Origin: Rostratula benghalensis | Taxonomy: Eukaryota > Chordata > Aves > Charadriiformes > Rostratulidae | DNA: 64,000 nucleotides | Reading direction: 5' to 3' | Assembly: GCA_013399305.1 (NCBI GenBank) | Contig: VXAI01000039.1 | Location: forward strand, 3,847,683 to 3,911,682 | In this document: piece after piece, positions 25,091 to 37,860 of the stretch | How positions within the stretch are numbered: position 1 is the stretch's first letter | How the letters are laid out: every line of letters starts with the position of its first letter | Notes under the pieces: model-generated | The model's database searches: none | What the model saw: the letters and a program-made list of their open reading frames with translations, nothing else | Told to the model about the DNA's origin: nothing | Translations under genes and position numbers: made by a program

Positions 25091-25505
25091 AGTATTGCAA
25101 CAGGCATTTCTCCATTAATTGCCATTTTCAAATAGTTTGAGATGCAGACTTTGCTCTGCCGAACATTGCAGTATTTTCGGATTGTTTTAGACCCTTTTTT
25201 TCATCATTCTCATTTAGAACTCTTTGAGGCAGTTTTTCTTGTACTGGAATAAAATCTGAATTATCTGGATTATCCCCCACAGGAATTCATTTTGCACTAG
25301 TTCCAGAAATAATGTTATTGAGACCTACCCACTAGGGAAGGTAATGGAAATTTGGCCTGTTAGGACTCCAGAGACTTACTGTGGTGGTGTAGTTTGTACT
25401 CCTGAACTACAAATATACTCAAAATGAAAAGGCTTTCTTGGTGATTATTGTTAACTTAGAGAATTATCATTAAAATACACAATCTTCACAAACTTCACTT
25501 ACATT

Positions 25506-25521
25506 AAAAAAAAAAAAAAAA
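25506..25521. repeat. Poly-A tract (16)
   Basis: Uninterrupted run of 16 A. Confidence 0.95.
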
Positions 25522-27626
25522 GAATTCCCGCCAACAAAGTCAAAATAACAGCATCAGAGCACCAACAGAGGTGGACAGTTTACATGTGCTCTGTCCTTTG
25601 TCCCTTCACTGCTTTACAACAGCAAAGCTTCCCAAGTAACTTGCTACTTGTGGAAATGGGCTGGAATTGGCAAGAGGCTGAAGAGCTCACAGACTGCCCT
25701 TTATGATCTGAATTGATACCAAGAGACCCCGACTGACTTCAGGGGGCTCTAGATATCCCAAGCACATTCTGCAAGGAAACATATCTATTTCCTTTTCCTG
25801 TGTGCTGTCTTCAGAAAGACTTTCTTACCCCCTCGTAAGGTACACTGCAAGATAAGCATTTCTCTCGTGAGGAGAAATAGGGCGGAGAATATTATATTTT
25901 TGTGGAAAATAGGAAATAGCTGAAATATATGCCCAGTTTAAGACATGATACACAACCAAAAGAAAATGTTTCTGGAAATGTGTAGCTCCACAACCACAAT
26001 TACTTCTGTCAAATTCACATCTCACAAGAGTTAGAGTGAGGTATTTGCATAACTTTGCAAGATTAGGACTCACTGTTAGGCAGAAAAGATTTATTCTCTT
26101 GTTTCATTATGACTTGCTTCATTTCCAATTATGAAGAGGAGGGGAGGAATTAATACATATGTGCTTGTATATTCCTGTATGTTCTGACTGTACCTGTATA
26201 ATCCTTGTGAGATCATATTAAAGAAAATAAAGTATTTTGCAAAGCTTAGCATGCAATTTAAAATTAATAGATATCTGCTCATACAGACACACAGGCAAAT
26301 GTCAGCTTTTGTGCAATATTTTCTCGACTTCAGTTTAGTTACATATGAATTGGTTGCTGGTATAATGCCATTGAGGTTTAAATGTTTATGTTCACATCAT
26401 GGAGTTACTCTTAATTGTGCAAAGAAGTCTTAAACAGTTATTAAAAGTTATGTTTGTACAAAATGAATTCTGTATGAGTGATAAATATGAAAACAGAAAT
26501 TGCAGTGAAATGTTAATTGTTTTTTAGAAAAGCAGCAATATGATATTCTGCTCTCATGATCACTGAGCAACAGAAAAAGACACGTTTGTACAAATAAACA
26601 TGACTCTCGTAATCTGACTAATGTGAGGTGAAGAGGCGGCATATGGAATTGCATGGAAAATAATTTCTGCATTAGAAAGTACTCCTGTAAATGAGGTAGT
26701 GCTAAATTTTAGTATTCCAGCTGTATTGTCCATTCCTACTAAATTTGTAAACAAGCTGAATATTTGTGGTCTTGTTTCTAGGCTACATTCAAAAAGCATA
26801 ATGAAGAAAAGGAGTGATGTCTCCAAAGAGGCTTCAATTATGGTGGTGCTTATACAGTGTGGACTGCTTGGACATAATCAGACAACACAATACTAAATGG
26901 GTCAACTCTAACTCTGGGTCACAACTCTAAATGAGGTCCTGTTTCTATTTCACAGATCCTAAAATGACACTTGGGACTTATGAATACACCTAAGGATAAG
27001 CATTTGAGCACAGAATTCTCAGGAGGTTAATGTTGAAGTTGTTGTGCTCAGTATTCCATAGCTTAAACATTTTTTTAAATTGACTCAAAAACTTGAGAAC
27101 TAAATTCTTTACTGTACTTTTGTGTGATTTCCACCTACAAGCATTGCTTTAGATCAGTCACATTTAATAATTCAAATTATTTTATCTACTACATACATGT
27201 ACATAGTCCAAGCTATGTGCAGTGCAACATTGTTTTAGGTAGGCTGTGGGAGCTATAACAGGAGACAAGGAAGGAGGCCCACTAGAGGTCTCCCAAACTG
27301 TTTGAAAGAATGCTGCCCACTTCTAGCTCCTGGTAGCTCATTTGGGTCTTGATGGGCTTCCAAAGTCAACATGTAAAAAGTGGAATGTAGCTAAGTCACT
27401 CAGACCTTGTAATACGTTTGTTGAACTCAAGTATGGACTACATGGAGGCCTGAGAGGGCAGCAGTAGCCACTCCTGAAGTTGGTGTTTTCCCACAGGGTA
27501 CATAGGAGTGTTCTGGTACACAGATACTCCTCAAGACATTCACTTTTTTCTCCTGTATGCTTTCAGAGTAGAATGCTCCTATGACCTTACACCCCAGTTC
27601 AGACGACCCTCCATATTTGAACACCA

Positions 27627-27644
27627 TACGTTCTTAAGAACGTA
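27627..27644. repeat. Perfect 18-base palindrome
   Basis: TACGTTCTTAAGAACGTA equals its own reverse complement with no spacer. It contains two CpG-bearing ACGT cores in otherwise CpG-poor DNA. Confidence 0.92.
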
Positions 27645-27794
27645 CTTGAGTAGGTGCATGAAGGACTATCCCCAGATGACAGGCTTGCTCAGGTACACAT
27701 GAATGTTTGCTTATTTACGACTATGTGTGCAATTACATTGCTTATGTCAGAAACCAGATAAGCTTTCTGGATGTTTTTCAATCAGATGATAGCA

Positions 27795-27810
27795 ATTATT
27801 GATCAATAAT
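27795..27810. repeat. Perfect 16-base palindrome
   Basis: ATTATTGATCAATAAT equals its own reverse complement. The ATTGATCAAT core resembles sites of ONECUT/CUX-type homeodomain factors. It lies 150 bases from the 18-base palindrome. Confidence 0.9.
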
Positions 27811-30800
27811 GTCTTAGATTCTACCAACACACGTGAAATCCTGTCAAGATCACAACTGAAGATGGCATAAGACAACTCTATGTCAGCTCTAAGTAACTAT
27901 TGAATTGTGAATAACCCTCAAATTTGTTTTTCCTGCCTGTCTCCCATTCACTGAGCAGTGCAAAATACAGGTTTACAATCAGAATGCAAATTTTGGTTAG
28001 TATTTTCAAGCATTACTAACCACTGCTATTCCAAAAACCAGTATGTATCACATACTTATACAGTTGGATAGCTGTATACGGATTCAGTTAAATTTAGGGT
28101 AAACTGTATTATTCAAAACACATAGATGTAAACAGATTATTTTATACACTGGTGAAAAAACATTTATAACATTACAAGACTTTTTTTTCATTTTCATGCT
28201 GAACTATTTCTAAGCTATTTGTATATGAGTATTCCAAGGCTTTGAAATGGCTCTTTAGAGAAATGAAGCTCAGCTGGACATACTTATGGGATGGCAGCAT
28301 AATTTTGCTACCAATATTTGCAATATACTTAGCAGTTAACGGTCTGAATGCAGACTGTCTATCAAGTAGAGATATAAAGATAGTCACATTAGCTACCTGA
28401 GTGCAATATTTACATTTATTGAGTTTGGAGTAGAAAAATAACATTTATTGATTTACTTGGGTGTCATAAGTATATTACTTTAATGAAAAGATGTTATTGA
28501 TACTAAGAACTTTGGCTCATGAATATACTTAATTGAACTATATTTCTTATATATACCCATGGCACTTCAGCTTTAGTCTTCTGCTACTCCAGTCCACACA
28601 GAGCAGCAGTAATGATGAAACAATCACATAGCTATGAGCCTTCATTTAAATTCAAATTCAGTAAAAGAGAACAAGAATCCTATTGATAGCACCAGTGTTC
28701 AAAGAGCATTATCTTCAGACTAAACTGAAATTACAGTTTAAATGGTTAATTAAATCCGTCTAAGAAGACATTGCAAGGAAGTCCAAAGGTTAGAGGAATG
28801 TCAGAAATCTAACATGAGTAGAGGAGCAATTGAGAACTGAAGAGCAGACTCAACCACTGAAAAATGATGAGACACTGGAGCAAATGTGTTTCTACTATGG
28901 ACAACCTGTCCCTCCTAAACTTGAGTCACCAGATTACGTTTCCTATCATTTGTTTCTGTCCTGTCTTTTCCCTAGTCTTCCTCTCTTTCATCTCTTCACT
29001 TTCACTCTTCTCAAGTAAGTAGTTACCACCTCTACTGCACTAATTATTTAATTAAAATCTTGGCCTCCTAATCTTATCCCTCTACACTTGATTTAAGTAT
29101 TAGCTTTCCTAATACTTTTAACTATATAACTGATCCTCTGATACTCCCTAGCACTCAGATTTATGTCCACTTTGTACTTTGCACTGTCGTATTTCACCAG
29201 TCCCCAGCCCAGATTTGTGTACCACAGCAAAACTTTTTTCCCATTAGCATCTCACAGAATGAGACTTTCCCACAATGTTACTTGGGCTTTCATTTGACTG
29301 GTTAGTTTGACATAGACTAGCAAAGTGAATCAGTGGAGTGAAACAGTTGATGCTACAGAGCCAGCATCCACACTATGGGTACGCTGCAGGACATCTTCCA
29401 ACATAATTCCATAAGATAGTTCATATTCTCCAAGACAACTGTAAGATAAATATAAATGGTAACAGATACGCTTAAAAAGTGTCTTTTTTATCCAAACTAA
29501 GACCCTAACGTAAATGTACACACTTTCTTACCTGTCCCATCAGTACATACATATCTTTATTGACAAAGTCTCTCTACCTCTCGCTACCTCAGGCATCTTC
29601 CCTGTTCCACATTGCACAGACTCATCTGGAGAGAAACTATGCTAATGATTCAGCCCAATCTAGGCTTGACATCATCTACAGAAGCACACCAAAGTTTCAT
29701 TCAGGCCATCTGGAACTTTCTCACAGAAGAGATTAAGAACTTCCAAGGAACTGATCTGTAAAATGTAAGACTTTACTGACAATGTGCAAACGATAATTTT
29801 CCAAGTTTCTTAAGTTTGAGAAGTAGACACATGTCTGACAAAATAGTTAATATGACTTTTTAAAGCCTGGACTCAGTAAAAATTTGAAAAAAAGCTTTAA
29901 CAAGGGGGGCAAAGAAAGCCATAAACACCTAGTTTCTCATCAGTTCCCTCATTCGCAGAACGATCTGCATTATTTTGGCAGGAATAAGGTTCAAGACAAA
30001 ACATGGAGACTTTCATCCCAAGTGCTTTTCCAAACTCAGAAATAGGAAAAGTTTTTTTTAAAAATCTGGTCAACCTAGTAGATGGAAAAATTTTTAATAT
30101 TTTTATAATTATTAAACAGATCTTGTTTAATACCTTCATTCATTAATTTGTTTCAAAAACAAATATAGATTTAATATCTTAATATTAATATTCTAATGGC
30201 CAAAAATTTTATTGTCAAGAGCTTAGGAGCTCAATTAGACCAAATTCCTTCCACCCTTTACTACATAAATATAGGTAGAATTTCTGCAGATTGTAAATAT
30301 TTTGGAATAGTTTGAGATACTGAAGAGCAGTTAAATTTTTACTTACATATTCACTAGCTATACTGCAGAAAAAAAATTGACAAAAGTCTACTTTAGTATT
30401 AGTATTTTAAATCATACATTAATTTTTATATCTGGAAATCCAGGTAATGCTTAGAAAACTTAAAACTTAGAGAATCAAGGACTGCCAGTTGGACAAGAGT
30501 ATAAAGAATGTACGAATGATACATTATTCATACTAGTAAATTCTCATTGTTATTTCCTTGCCAATCCACTGAATGGAAATATACTACAAAGGAAAATAAT
30601 TTTAAAGCTTTTTTCCAGTAATTCTTCAAAGCTATCCCACTATTAATCACTGGAGTTCACGTCATCCAGTTAAGAATGCACAATATTCCAAAGTATTGCC
30701 AACATTTTTCTTTATTGATCAAATGCTGGCATCAAATCACAGTATCTCATTCCCACAGCACTGTGAAAAAATAAGAAGTTCAGCCTCAATACCATCTGGA

Positions 30801-32439
30801 CCACAGATCATTCCATAAAATGTGTTCAGGTTGACAGTGGGTTGTTGAAAAGCTTATTTCATATTAAGTTTCTGATACTGTTACATGTTCTGCCCTGTCA
30901 CAATCCATTTTGATGAGAATGCTACTCCATTAATGTTTGAATTTATATAAAAAAAAATATTTTCTCTTTAGACAACAATGTATATCTAGTTAGGTATTTA
31001 GAGCAGGTTTGTAGACATAAACAGTGATATTGCCATTCCCTAGTGCTCCCTCAGCATTGCTGGTTACTGTCAAGAGCCTGCAATGTAACCAGAAGCTGAA
31101 GGTGCTGAAGCCGTCAGCATCTTTTTGGGTGGAACACAGGACCTCCTAGAATTAGGCTCCCATTCAGAAAGCATGTCAGCAATGCCCAGAATGATTCATG
31201 TGAATAGGGGTGGACCTGAAGAAGCCCTTAACCAATGTAAAATATGAATGTTATTACAAGGACATATTTTGAAAGTGTAAATCAGTTTTGAGATGATAGT
31301 TCTTAATCTACACAAAGGGTGCTAATCTAAATGGATTTGTATGATCAGACACTTAATCCTGCCCACTACAGTATTGGATGAGAGCCTAAAAACTCTTCTG
31401 TATGAGGAGTCCTATCACACACATTGGATGAGTAAGCCTGTTCTTGCCTAAATAAAGCAAATACGACTTGATCCTCTGTAGCTCAGCACATTTCTGCTCG
31501 ATCCTGTGAACCACTGAACTGAGTAATGCTAATTCCATTATATTCATTAAAAAGATCAAAAACAAAGCGAAGAAAGAGTGCTCAGCCCTTCATGTAATTG
31601 GAAGTTAATGAGAAAAACAGTTCAACAGTGGCTTCTCTGCATTCAATTCAACTGTCCTGTTTACAGCTTGATGGATGGATTTTGATCTTCTTTGATGAAG
31701 AAAATAATGAAAGCTCTATTTTCAGTTCCACACCTGGTCATGACCCACTAAGTCATTATAAAGCAAAATGATCATGCTGAGAGCTGGGTAAAGCTACAGA
31801 AGCTGAGTTATTGCCATTTTTTTGTTATCCAGTTTGTACCTCCTTCCTCAGTGTCCAGGAATCATATATTTCTATTCCTTTTCACCCAGCTTCTTATTAA
31901 CTGCCTGCTTGTGTATTTATTACTACTTTCAAAACCACTTTGTCATATAAACTTAGCTGTTATATTTCGTATATTTCAAGAGGAAAAGTTTTGTGTACGG
32001 TAAATTTTAACCAGTGATTATAGTAACAGTTTTTCCATGGGTCTCTTATATCCTATGAAAGGAGTAGAAATTTTACATTGGTAAAGACAGCACAGGACAG
32101 CCAGTAGACAATCATTTTTATCCTGCTTAAAATGCTGTAGGGCAGCAGAATTCTGCTGAAGGAAGGAGAAATCAGTGCTGGTTTTGTACTCGAGATTAAT
32201 TATTTTAACGTCATTCTCAATCTCTTCTACTAGTTTTGTAAGCATGGACCACTTTTATTCTTCCAGCACTATTAGATCCTCATATTTATGAGATACCTGT
32301 TTGTGAGGGCAATTCATTCAGATTAGGACTACTCTAGCCACTGAAAGATCTTTCAGTCATCATGCTCTTTCTTCCTGCAAACCATGGGCAGTGAAACATC
32401 CTTGTACTACAAGTACACAGTTATTGTAAATGTACTCTT

Positions 32440-32640
32440 AACATCTGCAGTTTTCATTGAGACTAATACATGGCTTTAAGTAACTTAGAGAGATTAATGC
32501 TAATTGAATAGATGAGATAAATGTTATTCATTTCAGAGACTGCTAATGCAGTTATCAGACTGGAGTTAGATTTGTTTCAGTTAATTCTTATGTGAATATT
32601 AGGGTATTAAGAATAGCTGCTTCATGTTGAAGCAGTGGAA
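32440..32640. promoter_or_regulatory. TAAT-rich block, possible conserved regulatory element
   Basis: Homeodomain-type cores occur in close succession (ATTAATGCTAATTGA at about 32492-32506, CTAATGCAG near 32546, AGTTAATTC near 32579). The block ends in the hairpin CTGCTTCA-TGT-TGAAGCAG (32617-32635). Composition alone predicts many TAAT cores, so the regulatory reading is only a suggestion. Conservation has not been tested. Confidence 0.25.
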
Positions 32641-34467
32641 AATTCCAAATGCTTTTTGCAAACCTGTTCCATTTCTTTTTCCAAGGTTGTTAGCTTTGAT
32701 TTGTAGTTTTTTATCTAATACTGAGTGATTTTTTTATATTTTTTTTTTCCAGGACGAAGTACATTAATAGCTTAGGGCATTATTGTGAGTTATTTTAGGC
32801 AAATCTGCTCATAGAACAATGTTTACAGATGCTAAATAATATCAATTTTGTTTTCAAGGTTATTAAATCAGGTTCTAACTTGTAATGACACCATAATAAA
32901 AAAACCAAGAAATAAAATAAACCATATAATATTTTGGAAATTAATAAGCTTGAAAATCTGTCAAGTATTCAGCATATAAAATAAACATTCAAGGCTCACT
33001 TTGCAGATGTGAACTTGTTCATTTTAATGTATAGCAGGTTGCAACATCCAGAAGAAAAAAAAGAAAAAAGCAAAAAACCTCCCAGCAACACATTCCCTTT
33101 TCTGTAGTCACTCATCACTCATCTCTGGTATATCAGGGACAGAAAGTGAAGTGAGTGAAGTGTAAGAACCACCAAGTGACATCTGACATATATTCACTAA
33201 GAACTGCTGAAACAGCTGCAAAAATGAAAGCAGAATGGAAAATTTCACTCCAGAGAGAGCTTCAGTGTGGGGATTAACCAAGGGCAAACCAATTTGCATG
33301 CAAAGCTGTGCTAGCACGGCCACGCTACTTTTAGGATGTCAGCATGTGTATCTTTGCAGTGCTGCATTCTGCCTTCAGGAGGTATCAGTCTTCTCAGACA
33401 GCTTGAGTTTTTTCATCTAGTCCAGCTAAATTCGATTGCAGCCTCATCATGCAGCCTCGCCTCAATGGGTCCTTCTGGATGCAAAGTTTGAACACTACAA
33501 TGACGGTGGGGCAGTCCACAGTCCCACATGGTGCACAGCAGCCCTGTGTACTTCCTGTGGGGAAGTAACAGCTTATTTGAACAAACTTTATCAAAACGGG
33601 ATTTTGAAGGACTATGCTAAGATATTATCTAAAATTCTGGGAACAACAGAATTGGGTCAACACAGCACTTTGCTTGAGATGAAAACCATTCATCCACTGA
33701 GATATTTCACCATGGAAGTGTTGTGCTCTTAGGGCTGTTAGCTAACACTCTTAGGTGTTAGCCTGTGTAGCTGACTTGTTTGGCTCTAGTTTAAGTTTGT
33801 CTACACGGTGGTCTGTTAACAGAATTTTAGAATCATATATTTTGGCCATTCAATGTAAGTGTAGTTTACCTTCATCTAAATTACACTGCAAAATGTTTAT
33901 ATTCCAGCCTACTGAATTCTCCAAATATTCACATCAGCTGAAAACTAAATGCTGCTGAGGTTGTGGAAAAGTCTGTGTTAATACAGTATCTCCTATGGAG
34001 ATTATATACTTTCTATTCCAAGAGTAACTGAGGAGGCTGGTAAGCAGCAGTTACTAAAAAAAAAAAAACATCTAAGGAAGGAGGTTTCACTGACTGACAC
34101 ACTTGCACCCGACCCAAGAAACTTGTCTCAGGGGAATTTCAATATTTGTGTTAATTTTTTGTAAAGCTTGGACTAATGGAGAAGTTTTGTAAAATTGGGA
34201 AAAGCAAGTGGTATAGTGTCACCTTAATGGGAAAGGGATATAACATAGCCATTGCCCCATCACGTCCTGTGGCAAATTAAATTTGAAGTTCTTATCATTA
34301 AATCCCCAGTTACGTAAAAAGGGGGACTAGAATGATCCAGATCAGGAGAGATGTGTTAGCTTGACTTTGATAATAAACAGAGAACTGAAGGTGATTGTAT
34401 TTCTATCCATTAGTTGAAATCATTCAGCACTGTTTGTGGCAGATAGAATTTGACGAGCTAATTGGAC

Positions 34468-34487
34468 TTTTTTTTTTTTTTTTTTTT
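34468..34487. repeat. Poly-T tract (20)
   Basis: Uninterrupted run of 20 T. Confidence 0.95.
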
Positions 34488-37284
34488 AATAAGATTACAC
34501 ACTTAGTTGCTGAAAGTAATAGTGTTGATGTAAAATGCCTCACAGAAATTTGAGTGTAAGATGTGGTACAACACAGCGTGTTGATTAAAAGTCTGGAATG
34601 TAAAATCAACAAGGAACGGAAGGTAGAGCTGTTTGGCGCCTTAGGGGCTGAAGGCAAGAACAGTATCTTTGAATAAGTGTTCAGCTTCATGATTCAGCAT
34701 ATGTGCACAGAACTCAGATGAGCTGGCTACATGATGCCATTTAAAATCTGACCCTTGAAAGAGCAGGTGAAGAACCTTTCTTTCACTGACACTACCAAAA
34801 GCCTAGAATCAGTTTACTTACAGCTGTGAAACGAGGACAGGATGTGCCTGTGCCCCAGCACACATTTAAAAAGAGAATATAATATGAGCATTCAGTAAGA
34901 AGGGCTCATATCCAACCAGCTGGCAAATTTTAATTAACTAGAATCACATTGACCCTCCAAATTAGGATAATATTAAAATGCATTGGTTCTCTGTAAATCG
35001 TGAGAGCGAGGCGTCCTAATAAAGGTCTATTAGGTTTATTATGATGAACCACCTCTGTTATCCTACATACTCAGTAAAATCTTTCAGACCTGACTTTGGC
35101 TGTATGACTGACAGTGGTGCTGTGAATCTTGCTGGTTTGGACTTTGTTTGGTACGTGGATACTCAAAACAAATCATGTCCTGGTGCCCCCTTTCTCACAA
35201 TACCTAGAAAGCCCTTTAGTCCAGAATCTGGATTTGAACCCACCTCTCAAAAGTACCTTCACAGAAAAAAACACTCCTTTGCTAAAAAGTTTGCCTAGTA
35301 TTTAAAGCTCTGTAGTAGGAAGCATAGATTAAAATACAATCAGGCTGACAAAGACGGTTAACTTTGGTCTCTGGGAAGTGTATGTTGGCAGTAAACACTG
35401 AATTACTGAGCAGAAAGTAGAAGCAACTGCTCTTCCATTTAACATTTATAGGTAAATACAGTTAAACAAAGAGATTCTAGCCCTATGAAGCGGGGCTTTT
35501 TATGAAAATATTTTCAGCTGTAAACTCACCTATCTGACATGCTAAATGCAGGCAGAGAGGAAATGTTACACGACTCCATGGATTACCTCCAAGTAATAGT
35601 TATTTATTTCTCAGAACATGCACTGTTGAAAATCCAAATTTGATGTAGCAGTTCTTCTTATGTATCATGCAGGGTGCCTTTGCACTTCATTCAGGGCTGC
35701 AAAGACCACCAGATGACAGAACATTTAAATAAGGTGCTACAATACTCAATTCCATTATGAATCTTCTCCTAAAAATAATACTCTGTCTGATTAGCAGGTC
35801 ATTTTAAGTTACATCACAATGTGACCACGGAGATCAGGCATCATGTATTTATTAAAGCTGACATCTGAAGGTTTTTTCTAAAAATAAGCTCCCGCTTTGC
35901 AGAGAGGATTTCTCAATCACCTTAATCTTTTGTGGTATTTGGGGATAAAAAGACACTCCAATGACTGGAAAATGTCCAAAAGGATGTCTGGAAAATTGCA
36001 AAAAAAGTCATATGATTCATGAATCAGCCATTCATTCAGGAGATTATCCTATCATACTTTCTAGCCGAGGGCTGAACGAAATAGGCACCGCGTCATTCAA
36101 CTTTCAGGCTCTTTGTCTCCATATATTAGATCCCTCCCTGGTACATCAGGAAGTACCCTCCTACCACATGAATCACTCACAGAACAAGCACAAAGGATGT
36201 ACCTGCCCTGCCTGCCTTGTAAGGAGCCCCCTCCACTGCTTGCTCAGTGGTTTGGGTACTTAGTAAAAAGAAAATCCAGGATTAATTATATTCTTAAACT
36301 GATGGTGGCCTAATCATGTCTCTTCCTGAGAGGCTATGAAGGTGAGATGTTCTCCACGTGACTTACTAAAGTGATATCAGCATTTAGTAGCAAATCCCAC
36401 TTTCACTGAATGAGAGGAAGGAAGCACTGGCTCCCTCAGTCTAGGGTGCGGACAAGGGAATACTAAACCCCTACTTGCATAGTTCTTGCTAGAATTTAGT
36501 GGAAACTACAGACATCGAACTAGGATTTCACAACTCTCTTCAGTGCCCTAGGAAGCAGATAGTAATCATGCTCCCACTTTTTTCTCTCACTTAATCTTGC
36601 ATGCTTTGCACAGTGACCAGTATTTAACAGGAAAGACTTTGGATATTTCTGTAGTTTCTGTAGTTCTGTATTGCAAAAGATTCAAATTGTAGGCGTACAC
36701 TGGGGATTCCCTGAAACATGCTATGTACTGCGTCCTTTCTAGTTTTGCTGGAGAAATGCTTAGTCTCCTGACTGTTCTCCTGGGAGCCTGGCAATCCACC
36801 CAGTCCAGAGAATCTGAAACACTTCAGGGGCTCATAAAAGGAGACAATAGTAAGTTTAGGTGCTGCCAGTGCCTAGGTTAAAGCTAGATGATTTTGTTTT
36901 CTTCAGTTGCAGAATCATGCAGTCACGAGTCATGATATCAGACAGAGGTAGAGCAAAGTGTGCTTAATTCATCATTCAGACTGATGAGTATTTAAGTGGT
37001 TTAATTATGTTTACAAAACTGAGAAAATAACTCTGTTGTTTCCCAGATGGGGAAATTGATGCATAAGGAAAATAAGGAGTTATTTTAATATCAGTGTTCC
37101 CTGCTCCCTAGTGCAAGTCAGAAAGCTAAATGTATTTTTCCCTGCTTTTCTCGACAGGCTTTTAGTGAAGATTAAATAATGAAATTATACAATGACATTT
37201 GCCAAGAGGCATAGAAATGCGTACCTAGAAGAGACTTCCTGCATCGAGACCTAGCTTACCTAAGGGCTGTATTTTAGAGTTATT

Positions 37285-37860
37285 TTTCTGGAACATTGCC
37301 CACAGTATTCCAGATGAGATTTTCACTTGTTTTAATACTTCTCTGTCACTTCTTGAAGTACTGAATCTATTTGGAAACCTTATAAACTGCTAGTCCTCAA
37401 TGCCACTAATGTATTCAGATCTCTTCTGTGTTGCAAATCCTAATAGGCCTAATCTTAATAGGCTCATAGCAGAAATTTTTATTAATTTTTTTTTTCTGAG
37501 TTTAAGTTTCATACTATTTTCCATTTAATTATTATTTTTCTAAGCCTCGCAATCATTCTTCACATATAATAAGTTATTCTCTCCTTTCTTCATAATTCCC
37601 CCTAGCTCCACCATCAGAATATCTTGCTAACATATAGCCAAAGTCATTAAGGAAAGAGAGATCACTTAAGGGAAATATTAATTAGAAATCTGATTGAAAT
37701 ATGTCTCCAAAGTTAGTTTCAGACAGTGTAGAATAAATAACTATCTCTTCAACATCTTGCCACTCACCAGATTCTGTTTTATTTGTGAGATTGACTTAAT
37801 CAGGTTGGTTACAGCCATATCTTGGAATCTTGAAATGAGCTACATGTAATTAATATTCCA
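37285..37860 (-). mobile_element. Ancient CR1 relic, minus orientation
   Basis: Blocks in order recall the reverse complement of an old CR1 reverse-transcriptase and 3' region. They are CACAGTATTCCAGATGAGAT followed by TTAATACTTCTCTGTC (37302-37350), CCCCCTAGCTCCACCATCAG (about 37598-37617), CAAAGTCATTAAGGAAA (about 37640-37656) and AATCAGGTTGGTTAC (about 37798-37812). Spacing fits a decayed copy with deletions. It is probably a different subfamily from the 24.0 kb relic. Recognised by eye only. Confidence 0.55.

Larger units (their letters stand above)
25100..37284. other. Intergenic, no gene seen
   Basis: About 12 kb of AT-rich DNA upstream of PDGFC. No exon, RNA gene or young transposon was recognised. 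Noted separately are two palindromes near 27.7 kb, a hairpin inside a TAAT-rich block at 32.5 kb, A/B-box-like motifs at 35.2 kb and a MIR/L2-like scrap at 37.04 kb. Open frames of up to about 100 codons on both strands show no family resemblance. Confidence 0.5.

Noticed and set aside
33394..33732. Cysteine-containing frames on both strands, possible exon
   Set aside because: No consistent splice sites and no recognised family; frames overlap on opposite strands.
35230..35300. A tRNA gene suggested by A-box and B-box motifs
   Set aside because: The T-arm does not pair and no acceptor stem can be drawn; kept only as a possible SINE relic.
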